Assembly: GCF_000374845.1 (NCBI RefSeq)
Contig: NZ_KB895425.1
Span: 1-64,000, forward strand
DNA: 64,000 nt
Source: Paenibacillus terrigena DSM 21567
GTDB taxonomy: Bacteria > Bacillota > Bacilli > Paenibacillales > Paenibacillaceae
Direction: 5' to 3'
The stretch's first letter is position 1; each line of letters opens with the position of its first letter. This document shows positions 56,945-64,000 of the stretch, piece by piece. The notes below the pieces were generated by a model. That model was not told where the DNA came from and ran no database searches. It saw only the letters and a list, made by a program, of their open reading frames with translations. The position numbers and the translations under genes were made by a program.

Positions 56945-58561
56945 ATGCATGTCATTCAACCTTTAAAGGATGCGGAATGGAATGAGCTAATCGCCTACAT
57001 CGGCGAGCATGTTCAAGACATTACGCTCAAACGAGGCTTTCAATATTATAAACAAAACCGCATCCGCTCCATCGCCATGCCGCAGAGCTATCATATCGAA
57101 GCAGACGTGAAGGGCAAAGAAACTTACCACGTCAAGGTTGAACTTAAGAATGTATCGGCCAGTCGCTGCACTTGTCCAATGCGTCGTTACTGTCAGCATC
57201 TCATTGCGGCATTGCTCTGGTACGCAGAGCGACAAGGTCGGTCGACCCACCAGATCATTAATGCCAAAATTCTGTGGGAGCTAAAAGGAAAGAAATCGGC
57301 AAATCCACCTCATCAACCGATTCCAGCAAGCGTAAAACCAGTCGAACAACGGAAAGTACAGGCCGACATCCGATCCATGAACGTCACCGAATGGCGCTCG
57401 TTATGGCATGATTGCGTAACTCCGTTCTCCAATGTCATTCGGCACGATGCCTACTTGAAGTCCAATCTGGCGGCTATGAATGCGATGAAGCCGGAGCTGC
57501 CGCCCGCACTTGATCGCATTTACCGCCTGAACGCGTATATTTACATATTGGGCAAAATTACGCAATCGAGTGGTCCAACAGACTACGGTACCGGATACAA
57601 AAGCCGGCTGGCACTTGATGATGCCATGGATCTGATTCACCCGCTGCTTGGACAAGGCATACCGCTGACTGAAGCAGACAAACGCGCATGGCTGCGGATC
57701 ATGGAGACGCTGGAAGCCGTTCGACAGCTCATCCGGGAGCATCCACAGAATGAAGCTTTCATCCAACTCTATCATCAATTGTGGCAGGATTGGATCCGTC
57801 CGAATATTTTCGATTCTCGTCCGTATATCGACGAATTAAGCGCGCTTGACGCCTTGATTCATACGAGCAAAGGACGTGCGCAGCCTTTTCCATGGCTGTA
57901 TTTCAAAAGCATCATGCTCTTCTATCTGGCCCGGGATCAGGAAGCTTGGGAGTCACTGCGAGAACTAAGCCGAGCGATATTTCTCACCACGTCGCATCTC
58001 ACGCCTTTCTTCGATCCCCTCTATGAGGCCAAAGATTGGCCTCGTCTGAAGGCGTGGTTAGCCGCGACAGGACCCATGCTTCGTAAATATCACAACGAGC
58101 GTTTCCAATCGGAATACCTAGACTACTGGAGCGGAATGCTGCGCCATTCACCGGAAGCGGAGCCGCTCTTATTCGAGACATTGGCGCAGATGCTGCCTTT
58201 CTCCCGAACCTACTACCAAGAGACACTCTTGACCTACGAGAAATGGGAGCAATGGATCGACTATCAACTGGCCTCAGGAGGCGAGCCGCTCGAGTTCAGA
58301 GCTACGACGCTAGCGCCCATTGAGAAAAACGCGCCTGAAGCCCTGCTCCCCTTCTATCATCAGGCTGTGGAACGGTATGTGCAGCAGAAAAATCGGGACA
58401 GTTACAAATTAGCAGTGAAATTGCTCAAGCGATTGTTCAGAATGTATAAAAAAATGAAGCAAGAAGACCGCTGGATGCTGTATCTTGAGACTTTCACTGC
58501 ACGATACAGCCGTCTTCGCGCCCTGCAACAGGAGCTTCAGAAAGGAAATCTACAGCTATGA
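56945..58561 (+). CDS. SWIM zinc-finger protein, SNF2 partner
   Basis: A 538-residue protein. Residues about 70-90 carry a SWIM zinc motif (SRCTCPMRRYCQHLIAALLW: CxC...CxH). The remainder is alpha-helical without known catalytic motifs. In Bacillales this gene is usually paired with an SNF2-type helicase, and here the next gene starts four bases before its stop. The SWIM finger probably binds DNA or the helicase. The start is the ATG at 56945; a TTG at 56939 is better spaced from GGGAG and cannot be excluded. Confidence 0.85.
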   Translation: MHVIQPLKDAEWNELIAYIGEHVQDITLKRGFQYYKQNRIRSIAMPQSYHIEADVKGKETYHVKVELKNVSASRCTCPMRRYCQHLIAALLWYAERQGRSTHQIINAKILWELKGKKSANPPHQPIPASVKPVEQRKVQADIRSMNVTEWRSLWHDCVTPFSNVIRHDAYLKSNLAAMNAMKPELPPALDRIYRLNAYIYILGKITQSSGPTDYGTGYKSRLALDDAMDLIHPLLGQGIPLTEADKRAWLRIMETLEAVRQLIREHPQNEAFIQLYHQLWQDWIRPNIFDSRPYIDELSALDALIHTSKGRAQPFPWLYFKSIMLFYLARDQEAWESLRELSRAIFLTTSHLTPFFDPLYEAKDWPRLKAWLAATGPMLRKYHNERFQSEYLDYWSGMLRHSPEAEPLLFETLAQMLPFSRTYYQETLLTYEKWEQWIDYQLASGGEPLEFRATTLAPIEKNAPEALLPFYHQAVERYVQQKNRDSYKLAVKLLKRLFRMYKKMKQEDRWMLYLETFTARYSRLRALQQELQKGNLQL

Positions 58562-61521
58562 ACGCAAGCACAGAACGAAAAACGCTGACGATTCACGTGA
58601 ATATGAACGATGATGGCGATGCGCTAATCCATGGATACTCGAACCAATTCGAGGTGATATCGGGCGGTTTACTGAAAGATCGGCTATTCGCCTATCATGA
58701 ACCTTCCTTCTATGGGACGAACCTAACGACGCGAGTAATTCAAGATCTAGAGTTCGTGGTGTTACCAGCCGGCTATGTGCTGTCCTTCTTCGCGAAGCTG
58801 CGGGTACTGCAGCATGTATCATGGAACTGGGAGGACGACGCGACCGTACTCATCAAGCTGGCCCCCACTTTATCCGCGATGATCGATGCAGGGCAGTATG
58901 CACCTAGCCTTGCTGCGTATCAAGCTGGAAAGCTGCAGTGGGACTGGGAGAACGGTCAAATGGAGCAAGCCAGCCGTATGGCATTGGAAGAGATGGTGGA
59001 GCCGGGTTCTATGTTGCTCAGAGGGATGAAGGCAGCTTTCTCGCAAACCGTAATGGATCGGCATTATGAGAGTGAAGCTAAACTAGCTGATTTGCGAAGA
59101 GAATATCCGCTGTTATTCACGGAGCCTGCCAATCACGAAGCAGCCATTCATGAAGACGAGTGGCTCATCCGCATCGGCTGGAAGCCAGATACAGCGCCGT
59201 TCCGCCCTATCCTACAATTGATTGAGCCGGGAGAAGTCGAACCCGCATGGCGCCTTCAGCTGATGCTGCAGGACAAGCAAGACCCGTCGCTCCTCATCCC
59301 GGTTCAGCTCGCGGAAGACGGCCAAGCACACGGTGATTGGCCCGAAGCGTGGACGCAGTGTGTTCGCGAACGGTCCGGCTCTTGGCTCGAACGTCTAAGC
59401 GCCGTGCTGACGGATGATCAGATCGCCGGACAGCCTGAACAGATATTAGGTAGTTTATCCGATGAAGCCGCTTGGCAATTCCTCACATCGGATAGCCATC
59501 GTCTGCTCGAAGCGGGATGGCAGGTACTGCTGCCATCTTGGTGGGAGGATGTTCGCCGCAAGAAACCTCGGGTGCGTGCCCAAATCATATCGACTCCTAA
59601 CGCAAGCCCGTCGCTATTCGGCCTAAAGACGTTGGTCGACTTCAACTGGCGGGTCGCGATCGGCGACATGGATCTTAGCGAGCAGGATTTCGCGGAACTT
59701 GCCGCGCGAGGCGAGCGGCTGATCAACTTCCACGGCCAATGGATCGTACTTGATCCTACACTGCTGACACAAATCCGGCAAGCGATGCGCAGCGCCGACC
59801 AGCGGCAAGGGATGTCGCTTCAGACCCTCCTACAGATCCACTTATTGCAGGATCACGAACGATCCCAGCCGTCCGTGAGTGCGGTGGACGCAGTAGACAC
59901 GGAGGAGCAGATCAGGCTTGAAGTAGAGCTCAATGCGCAGCTGCAGGAGTTGATCGGACAATTAAATCAGCCTGCCGATTGCCCGACGCCAGCCATTCCA
60001 ACTGCGCTGAAGGCAGATTTGCGAACTTATCAGCAAGAAGGCTTTGCTTGGCTTGCTTTCTTACGTCGGTTTGGCATCGGGGCTTGTCTTGCCGACGATA
60101 TGGGACTTGGCAAAACCGTGCAATTCATCGCCTATTTGCTGCATGTGAAAGAATTGGCTGCTTCGACTGCGCAGGATGATCGCTTCCCTTCCCTGCTCAT
60201 CTGTCCAACGTCTGTTCTCGGCAATTGGCAGAAGGAGCTGCAGCGATTCGCTCCAACGCTGAACGTCATGGTTCACTATGGCGCTCAGCGACTGAGCGAT
60301 TCGCAGTTTACAGATGAAGCAAGACAAGCCGACATCGTACTTACCACATATGCAACAGCTACGTTGGACGTCGAGGTACTTGAGCCGTATTCTTGGTCGT
60401 CCGTCTGTCTAGACGAAGCACAGAATATTAAAAACGCCCAGACGAAGCAGTCGCAAGCGGTGCGCCGGTTCACGGCCCATCACCGGATTGTGCTCACAGG
60501 CACGCCGATCGAGAACAATCTCTCTGAGCTGTGGTCCCTGTACGATTTCATGAACCCAGGCTATTTCGGAACCCTGCGCAGCTTCCAGCAGCAATTCAAT
60601 ACGGCTGTGGAGAAAGAGCGGGATAGGGAGCAAACTGCTGCGCTTCAGAAGCTAGTTAAGCCGTTCATGCTGCGGCGCAAGAAGAAAGACCCTGCCATCC
60701 AGCTGGATCTGCCGGACAAAAACGAAATGAAAACCTACGTCCATCTCACAGCAGAACAAGGCGCATTGTACGATCAGACCGTCCATCAGCTGATGGAGAG
60801 TATGAAAGAATTGGAAGGCATCGAACGGAAGGGAGCGATCCTTGCCGCGCTCACACAGCTCAAGCAGCTGTGCGATCATCCTGCACTCCTCCTGAAGGAA
60901 GACTTGATGAAGACTGATAGCGCCGCGGAGAACGATCAGTCAATAGATACGGAGACGATCATTGCGCGTTCTTCGAAGCTGGAGCGCTTGGTTGATATGG
61001 TGAAAGAGTTGCGGGAAACAGGTGATCGTTGTCTGATTTTCACGCAGTATATCGGAATGGGACGGCTGCTGCAGCGAGTCCTTACAGAGATTCTGCAGGA
61101 ACCTGTGCTCTATCTGCATGGCGGAACGCCCAAAACCGCGCGCGACCGCATGATTGAACAGTTCCAATCCGATGCCCTACCCGCTTCGTACCAGCCTAAT
61201 GTCTTCATTCTCTCGCTCAAGGCCGGCGGCGTCGGACTGAATCTGACGGCAGCTAACCATGTCTTCCACTTCGACCGTTGGTGGAATCCCGCCGTGGAGA
61301 ATCAGGCGACGGACCGTGCCTACCGAATGGGGCAGACGCGCGACGTAGAGGTTCACAAGTTCATTACGATCGGCAGCTTGGAAGAACGGATTGATGAAAT
61401 GTTGGAAAGTAAGCAACAGTTAAGCGACCAAGTGATCACTAGTTCGGACAGTTGGATCACCGAGCTATCTACGGAGAAGCTCAAAGACCTGATCACACTG
61501 CGCCGGGATTTTACAGGATAA
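58558..61521 (+). CDS. SNF2-family DEAD/H-box ATPase
   Basis: A 987-residue Swi2/Snf2-type ATPase. An N-terminal bacterial SNF2_assoc-like region of about 450 residues is followed by helicase motif I ADDMGLGKTVQF (about 510), motif Ia PTSVLGNWQKEL, motif II DEAQNIKN (about 618), LTGTPIENNLSELW (III), LSLKAGGVGLNLTAANHVFH (V) and RWWNPAVENQATDRAYRMGQ (VI). It translocates on double-stranded DNA and is thought to remodel protein-DNA complexes, including stalled RNA polymerase in relatives such as RapA. It overlaps the SWIM gene by four bases. Confidence 0.95.
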   Translation: MNASTERKTLTIHVNMNDDGDALIHGYSNQFEVISGGLLKDRLFAYHEPSFYGTNLTTRVIQDLEFVVLPAGYVLSFFAKLRVLQHVSWNWEDDATVLIKLAPTLSAMIDAGQYAPSLAAYQAGKLQWDWENGQMEQASRMALEEMVEPGSMLLRGMKAAFSQTVMDRHYESEAKLADLRREYPLLFTEPANHEAAIHEDEWLIRIGWKPDTAPFRPILQLIEPGEVEPAWRLQLMLQDKQDPSLLIPVQLAEDGQAHGDWPEAWTQCVRERSGSWLERLSAVLTDDQIAGQPEQILGSLSDEAAWQFLTSDSHRLLEAGWQVLLPSWWEDVRRKKPRVRAQIISTPNASPSLFGLKTLVDFNWRVAIGDMDLSEQDFAELAARGERLINFHGQWIVLDPTLLTQIRQAMRSADQRQGMSLQTLLQIHLLQDHERSQPSVSAVDAVDTEEQIRLEVELNAQLQELIGQLNQPADCPTPAIPTALKADLRTYQQEGFAWLAFLRRFGIGACLADDMGLGKTVQFIAYLLHVKELAASTAQDDRFPSLLICPTSVLGNWQKELQRFAPTLNVMVHYGAQRLSDSQFTDEARQADIVLTTYATATLDVEVLEPYSWSSVCLDEAQNIKNAQTKQSQAVRRFTAHHRIVLTGTPIENNLSELWSLYDFMNPGYFGTLRSFQQQFNTAVEKERDREQTAALQKLVKPFMLRRKKKDPAIQLDLPDKNEMKTYVHLTAEQGALYDQTVHQLMESMKELEGIERKGAILAALTQLKQLCDHPALLLKEDLMKTDSAAENDQSIDTETIIARSSKLERLVDMVKELRETGDRCLIFTQYIGMGRLLQRVLTEILQEPVLYLHGGTPKTARDRMIEQFQSDALPASYQPNVFILSLKAGGVGLNLTAANHVFHFDRWWNPAVENQATDRAYRMGQTRDVEVHKFITIGSLEERIDEMLESKQQLSDQVITSSDSWITELSTEKLKDLITLRRDFTG

Positions 61522-61588
61522 GAATGGATCCAAAGAGGCGGCAAAAGCACAACTCGTTAACTCGTCTTGACTTAGCCGCCGCAGTAAC

Positions 61589-61616
61589 GATGCCGCCTCG
61601 ATGTAGGGGCGGCATC
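61589..61616 (+). terminator. Hairpin after the SNF2 gene
   Basis: GATGCCGCC and GGCGGCATC make a 9-bp stem with a 10-base loop, about 70 bases after the stop. A T-rich stretch (TTAATTTTCT) follows after eight bases. Moderate terminator candidate. Confidence 0.6.
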
Positions 61617-61679
61617 TGATGCTTAATTTTCTCCACGTAACAAAGTCGATATCACCTGTAATATGTTATATCCACGCTG

Positions 61680-62081
61680 TCATATATCCGGCTGTTTCGC
61701 CCATCTGTGAAATTCTTTGAAACGAGTACCCTGGTAAGTAAGCTCTCCTTGGTCACCTACGACCATCAGTCCGTATCTGTCAGCCCTTACCGGCAATTCT
61801 ATACGCGATTGTTCATCCATTTCAAACGTCACGTAGTAATTCGTGTTCGTACTGGAATCGCCGGACCCTCCCCATACCTCGGTCCGTTTGTCCACGACTT
61901 TTACGGCTCTCTTTACGACTTCTGAAGCATTGTTTCCCATCCAGATCCGGAGACCGCGCACCATCGCATATAAGAATCCTCCTACTACGACAGTAAAAAC
62001 GAACCCTCCAAACAGTTTGAAAAATAAAGGCATATCCTTTATGAATCCGAAAAATCCAGGACTATCGTCAAAACCGTTCAT
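61680..62081 (-). CDS. DUF2500-type membrane protein
   Basis: A 133-residue protein with one transmembrane helix (about 23-43) and an extracellular or cytoplasmic beta domain that includes VKRAVKVVDKRTEVWGG, TNTNYYVTFEMDEQSRIELP and DRYGLMVVGDQGELTYQGTR. This is the DUF2500 pattern, found in Bacillales and some proteobacteria. The function is unknown. AAAGGAGAG precedes the ATG. A full repeat lies upstream. Confidence 0.82.
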   Translation of the reverse strand: MNGFDDSPGFFGFIKDMPLFFKLFGGFVFTVVVGGFLYAMVRGLRIWMGNNASEVVKRAVKVVDKRTEVWGGSGDSSTNTNYYVTFEMDEQSRIELPVRADRYGLMVVGDQGELTYQGTRFKEFHRWAKQPDI

Positions 62082-62170
62082 GAAATCTCTCCTTTACCAG
62101 TCAACTGGGTCAGTTTGGTAACTAAAAATCACAATAATTTACATATTATACGTTATTAGTTCATTAAACG

Positions 62171-62265
62171 TTGCACTACCCTCCCTTTAGTTTAATAAAA
62201 CGAATAGGAAGCCACAGCCACCTGCTCGATATTGGTTATTTAGCTACCGTTCCTCGTTAACTGAT
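62171..62265. repeat. Cassette-type repeat, full copy with weak hairpin
   Basis: Distal core 62171-62195 (TTGCACTACCC, TCCC, TTTAGTTTAAT). The middle has only a poor stem. Proximal core 62238-62265 (TTTAGCTACCG, TTCCT, CGTTAACTGAT). Its last base is the first base of the stop codon of the ROK gene on the minus strand. Confidence 0.75.
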
Positions 62266-63275
62266 TACTCTTGAAGGAATCTCTCCATTTGAGTAGCAAC
62301 GGATTGCCTTGAACGCATCTTACTGTTCGCATATGCAGCCGCGCCGATCATACCAGCTTGTCCACCTAATTTGGCTTGCTCTATCTTGCAAGCTTGGGAA
62401 GAAAGTTTTAGTGCATGATTTCCAACGGTATCACGTACTGAATTTAGCAAGCGATCACCAGCAGTTGACATTCCACCACCAACAATAATTATTTCAGGAT
62501 TTAATAGGTTGATTACATTCGAGAGGCCAATTCCAAGAATCTTTCCTGTTTCGTGCATAACCTCAATTGCAAGTAAATCTCCCATATCGTATGCCTCTGA
62601 TATCATTTGGGCAGTAATTTCCGTCCGATCGTCTCCCACCCATTGCAATACGATGCTTGACCGACCTTCCTCAAGTTTATCTGTAAAGGTTTTAACCATT
62701 CCTATTGCAGATACGTATCTACCCAGACAACCTGAGCTTCCACAACGGCACGGACGGCCTTCCCGGTACATATTCATATGCCCAATCTCGCCCGCGCTAG
62801 ATGTTGTACCGTAGAATACAATTCCATTATTTACAATACCTGATCCTAAACCAGTACCTAACGTGATCAATACCAAGTTTTTGTAACCTGTTCCTGCACC
62901 AAACAGCCATTCACCATACATATTAACCCGTACATCATTGTCGATAAAAACAGGAAAGTCGAAATTGCTTTTCATTTGATTCACAACATGAATGTTTTCC
63001 CATTCTGGAAAGTTTGGTGAAAATATTGATAGACCTTCATCTGGATTAAGTAAACCAGGGATTCCCATACCCATGCACTTAATAGAAGTTTGATTGATTC
63101 CTTCGTTCGACATCATCTCTTGAACAATTTCTTTAATTCTGTTTAATACATGAGTAGGTCCTTTTGCTGCTTCCGTAGGGTCACTTCTTTCTTGAAATCT
63201 TTGAAACTCCGTGTTGAAAATAGCTGACTTAATATTTGTTCCACCAAGGTCAATTCCAATAATATATTTACTCAT
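62265..63275 (-). CDS. ROK-family sugar kinase
   Basis: A 336-residue kinase or regulator of the ROK family. ATP motif YIIGIDLGGTNIKSAIF, catalytic Asp in FIDNDVRVN, GTGLGSGIVNNG, the ROK signature region ending GEIGHMNMYREGRPCRCGSS and the zinc cluster CRCGSSGCLG (three Cys plus His). There is no N-terminal DNA-binding domain, so it is a kinase, for glucose or another hexose. GGGG precedes the ATG. The stop codon overlaps a repeat core by one base. Confidence 0.92.
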   Translation of the reverse strand: MSKYIIGIDLGGTNIKSAIFNTEFQRFQERSDPTEAAKGPTHVLNRIKEIVQEMMSNEGINQTSIKCMGMGIPGLLNPDEGLSIFSPNFPEWENIHVVNQMKSNFDFPVFIDNDVRVNMYGEWLFGAGTGYKNLVLITLGTGLGSGIVNNGIVFYGTTSSAGEIGHMNMYREGRPCRCGSSGCLGRYVSAIGMVKTFTDKLEEGRSSIVLQWVGDDRTEITAQMISEAYDMGDLLAIEVMHETGKILGIGLSNVINLLNPEIIIVGGGMSTAGDRLLNSVRDTVGNHALKLSSQACKIEQAKLGGQAGMIGAAAYANSKMRSRQSVATQMERFLQE

Positions 63276-63380
63276 AACTAATCCCCGCTCTCATTATTTT
63301 CAAATATCGTAAATTACTAGATTAATAAAAAGAATGGACTTATGAGACTATTATCATGGAAATTTATCACATCGAGTTTA

Positions 63381-63465
63381 CTGCAATAATCTCCCGTTAT
63401 TCAATGACAAAGCAGACCGCCGTGGCAGTCTGCTCAATTTCATTATCGTGTCCTGTTAGTTGAAC
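63381..63465. repeat. Cassette-type repeat, full copy
   Basis: Distal core 63381-63405 (ATAATCTCCCGTTATTCAAT). Hairpin GCAGACCGCC (63412-63421) with GGCAGTCTGC (63424-63433), one mismatch. Proximal core 63439-63465 (TTCATTATCG, TGTCC, TGTTAGTTGAAC). The VOC stop is 35 bases beyond. Confidence 0.82.
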
Positions 63466-63499
63466 CATGTCGGATGAACTCTGAGATGCTGATGTTTTC

Positions 63500-63919
63500 T
63501 CATCCTTTATAAGGAGTGACTACAGAAAACTTATGCCCGTCCAAATCTCTGAAGTGAAAGCTTCTACCGCAAATGCCTCCATCCATTAAATCGGTCACTT
63601 CTACCCCATCCTCTTTCAATCCCTGGTACAGTGAATCGATTGATTCGTCATCTACTTCAAAATTCATTGTAAACATTTCGAAATCTGATCCATCTTCTCC
63701 CTTAGTGAGGAAGCTTAACGTTTTTCTATCCTTAACGGGTATTAAAAAAATTGCGCCTTCACGCATGTAAAGCATCGCACTGCTCTCAGGACCTGCATCG
63801 CCATTCCAATTAAATTTAAAATGTTTTACGTACCATTCGGCAGATTTCTTGGTGTCAGTGACGGGAATATAATTACAGCACACCCGTCTAATAAGTCGCT
63901 CACTCATAGCTTCATTCAT
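63500..63919 (-). CDS. VOC-family protein
   Basis: A 139-residue VOC protein with RRVCCNYIPVTDTKKSAEWY at the start, GAIFLIPVKD in the middle and GRSFHFRDLDGHKFSVVTP at the end. The last conserved acidic metal ligand is not obvious. It resembles the VOC protein at 25180 most (FLTKGEDGSDFEMFTMNFEV versus [14 protein letters not shown]). GGGGTG precedes the ATG. The interval 63920-64000 is AT-rich and holds nothing I can support. Confidence 0.86.
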   Translation of the reverse strand: MNEAMSERLIRRVCCNYIPVTDTKKSAEWYVKHFKFNWNGDAGPESSAMLYMREGAIFLIPVKDRKTLSFLTKGEDGSDFEMFTMNFEVDDESIDSLYQGLKEDGVEVTDLMDGGICGRSFHFRDLDGHKFSVVTPYKG

Positions 63920-64000
63920 TTTTACACCCCGACATCATCTCTGATATAGATCAACATTTAGAAAAAATACCCATTTAAAGAATATCGTAGTATGCAACAA

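Noticed and set aside
1441-63465. Calling the repeats integron attC sites outright
   Set aside because: Some cores contain RYYYAAC-like words such as GCTTAAC, but the two cores in a unit are direct repeats as well as partial palindromes, the consensus differs from attC, and no integron integrase gene is in the window. The link stays an analogy.

Overview
The window reads as a low-to-moderate GC Gram-positive chromosome, most likely a Paenibacillus-like member of the Bacillales. The reasons are strong AGGAGG ribosome sites, lipobox lipoproteins, YesM/YesN two-component pairs, a copper-amine-oxidase-type stalk protein, a secreted glycoside hydrolase with cohesin-like and dockerin modules, a CcpA-type cre site and a SWIM/SNF2 gene pair. 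This is an inference from gene content. Nothing in the window names the species.

Layout. 1-194: right end of an IS3-family element. 389-2757: small proteins (a glycine-rich Sm-like protein, a VOC protein, two exported proteins). 3094-7422: stalk-domain protein, TolB-like lipoprotein and an OmpR-type two-component system. 7645-16298: single accessory genes (esterase, deoxyribosyltransferase-like, AraC/GyrI, GNAT, M29 aminopeptidase, nucleotidyltransferase, GNAT) with an ECF sigma/anti-sigma pair among them. 16530-17050: group II intron remnant. 17214-19475: secreted PQQ-type sugar dehydrogenase with fibronectin III domains. 19673-21832: a Crp-like regulator, nucleoside phosphorylase and PnuC-like transporter operon. 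22351-37850: a dense accessory stretch (methyltransferases, five of the window's six VOC proteins, NUDIX, GrpB, XRE-pentapeptide, DUF2441, isochorismatase and others) mixed with broken genes and recombinase remnants. 38058-51927: a glycan-use locus (GH95-like dockerin enzyme, GH38 mannosidase, ABC sugar importer, YesN/YesM regulators). 52285-54258: serine hydrolase and GlcNAc-kinase-like protein. 54401-about 56060: IS110-family element. 56945-61521: SWIM protein and SNF2 helicase. 61680-63919: DUF2500 protein, ROK kinase and another VOC protein.

The most unusual signal is a dispersed intergenic repeat, about 20 copies, found only between the small accessory genes and absent from the glycan locus, the two-component block and the helicase pair. 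A full copy is about 90 bp: a core site, a GC-rich hairpin, then a second core site. Each core is a dyad of two roughly 11-12 bp arms (TTGAACTATCG and CGTTAGTTTAA) around a 5-6 bp spacer, the geometry of a tyrosine-recombinase site. The gene-proximal core often touches or overlaps the stop codon of the minus-strand gene beside it. The linked genes are single, promiscuous, one-gene units of the kind seen in integron cassettes. An IS110-family element and a group II intron remnant both sit in or beside a core, as IS1111-attC elements and class C-attC introns do in integrons. A fusion of a GNAT 5' end to a tyrosine-recombinase 3' end and a NUDIX-VOC fusion point to past shuffling. I propose a cassette-like system in a Bacillales chromosome. 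A non-coding MITE or REP-type repeat remains the main alternative.

In the glycan locus the genes appear to act together. A YesM kinase and YesN regulator sense an extracellular sugar. A shared upstream motif of about 36 bp links the binding-protein operon and the secreted GH95-like enzyme. The importer brings in oligosaccharide and the cytoplasmic GH38 enzyme removes mannose.
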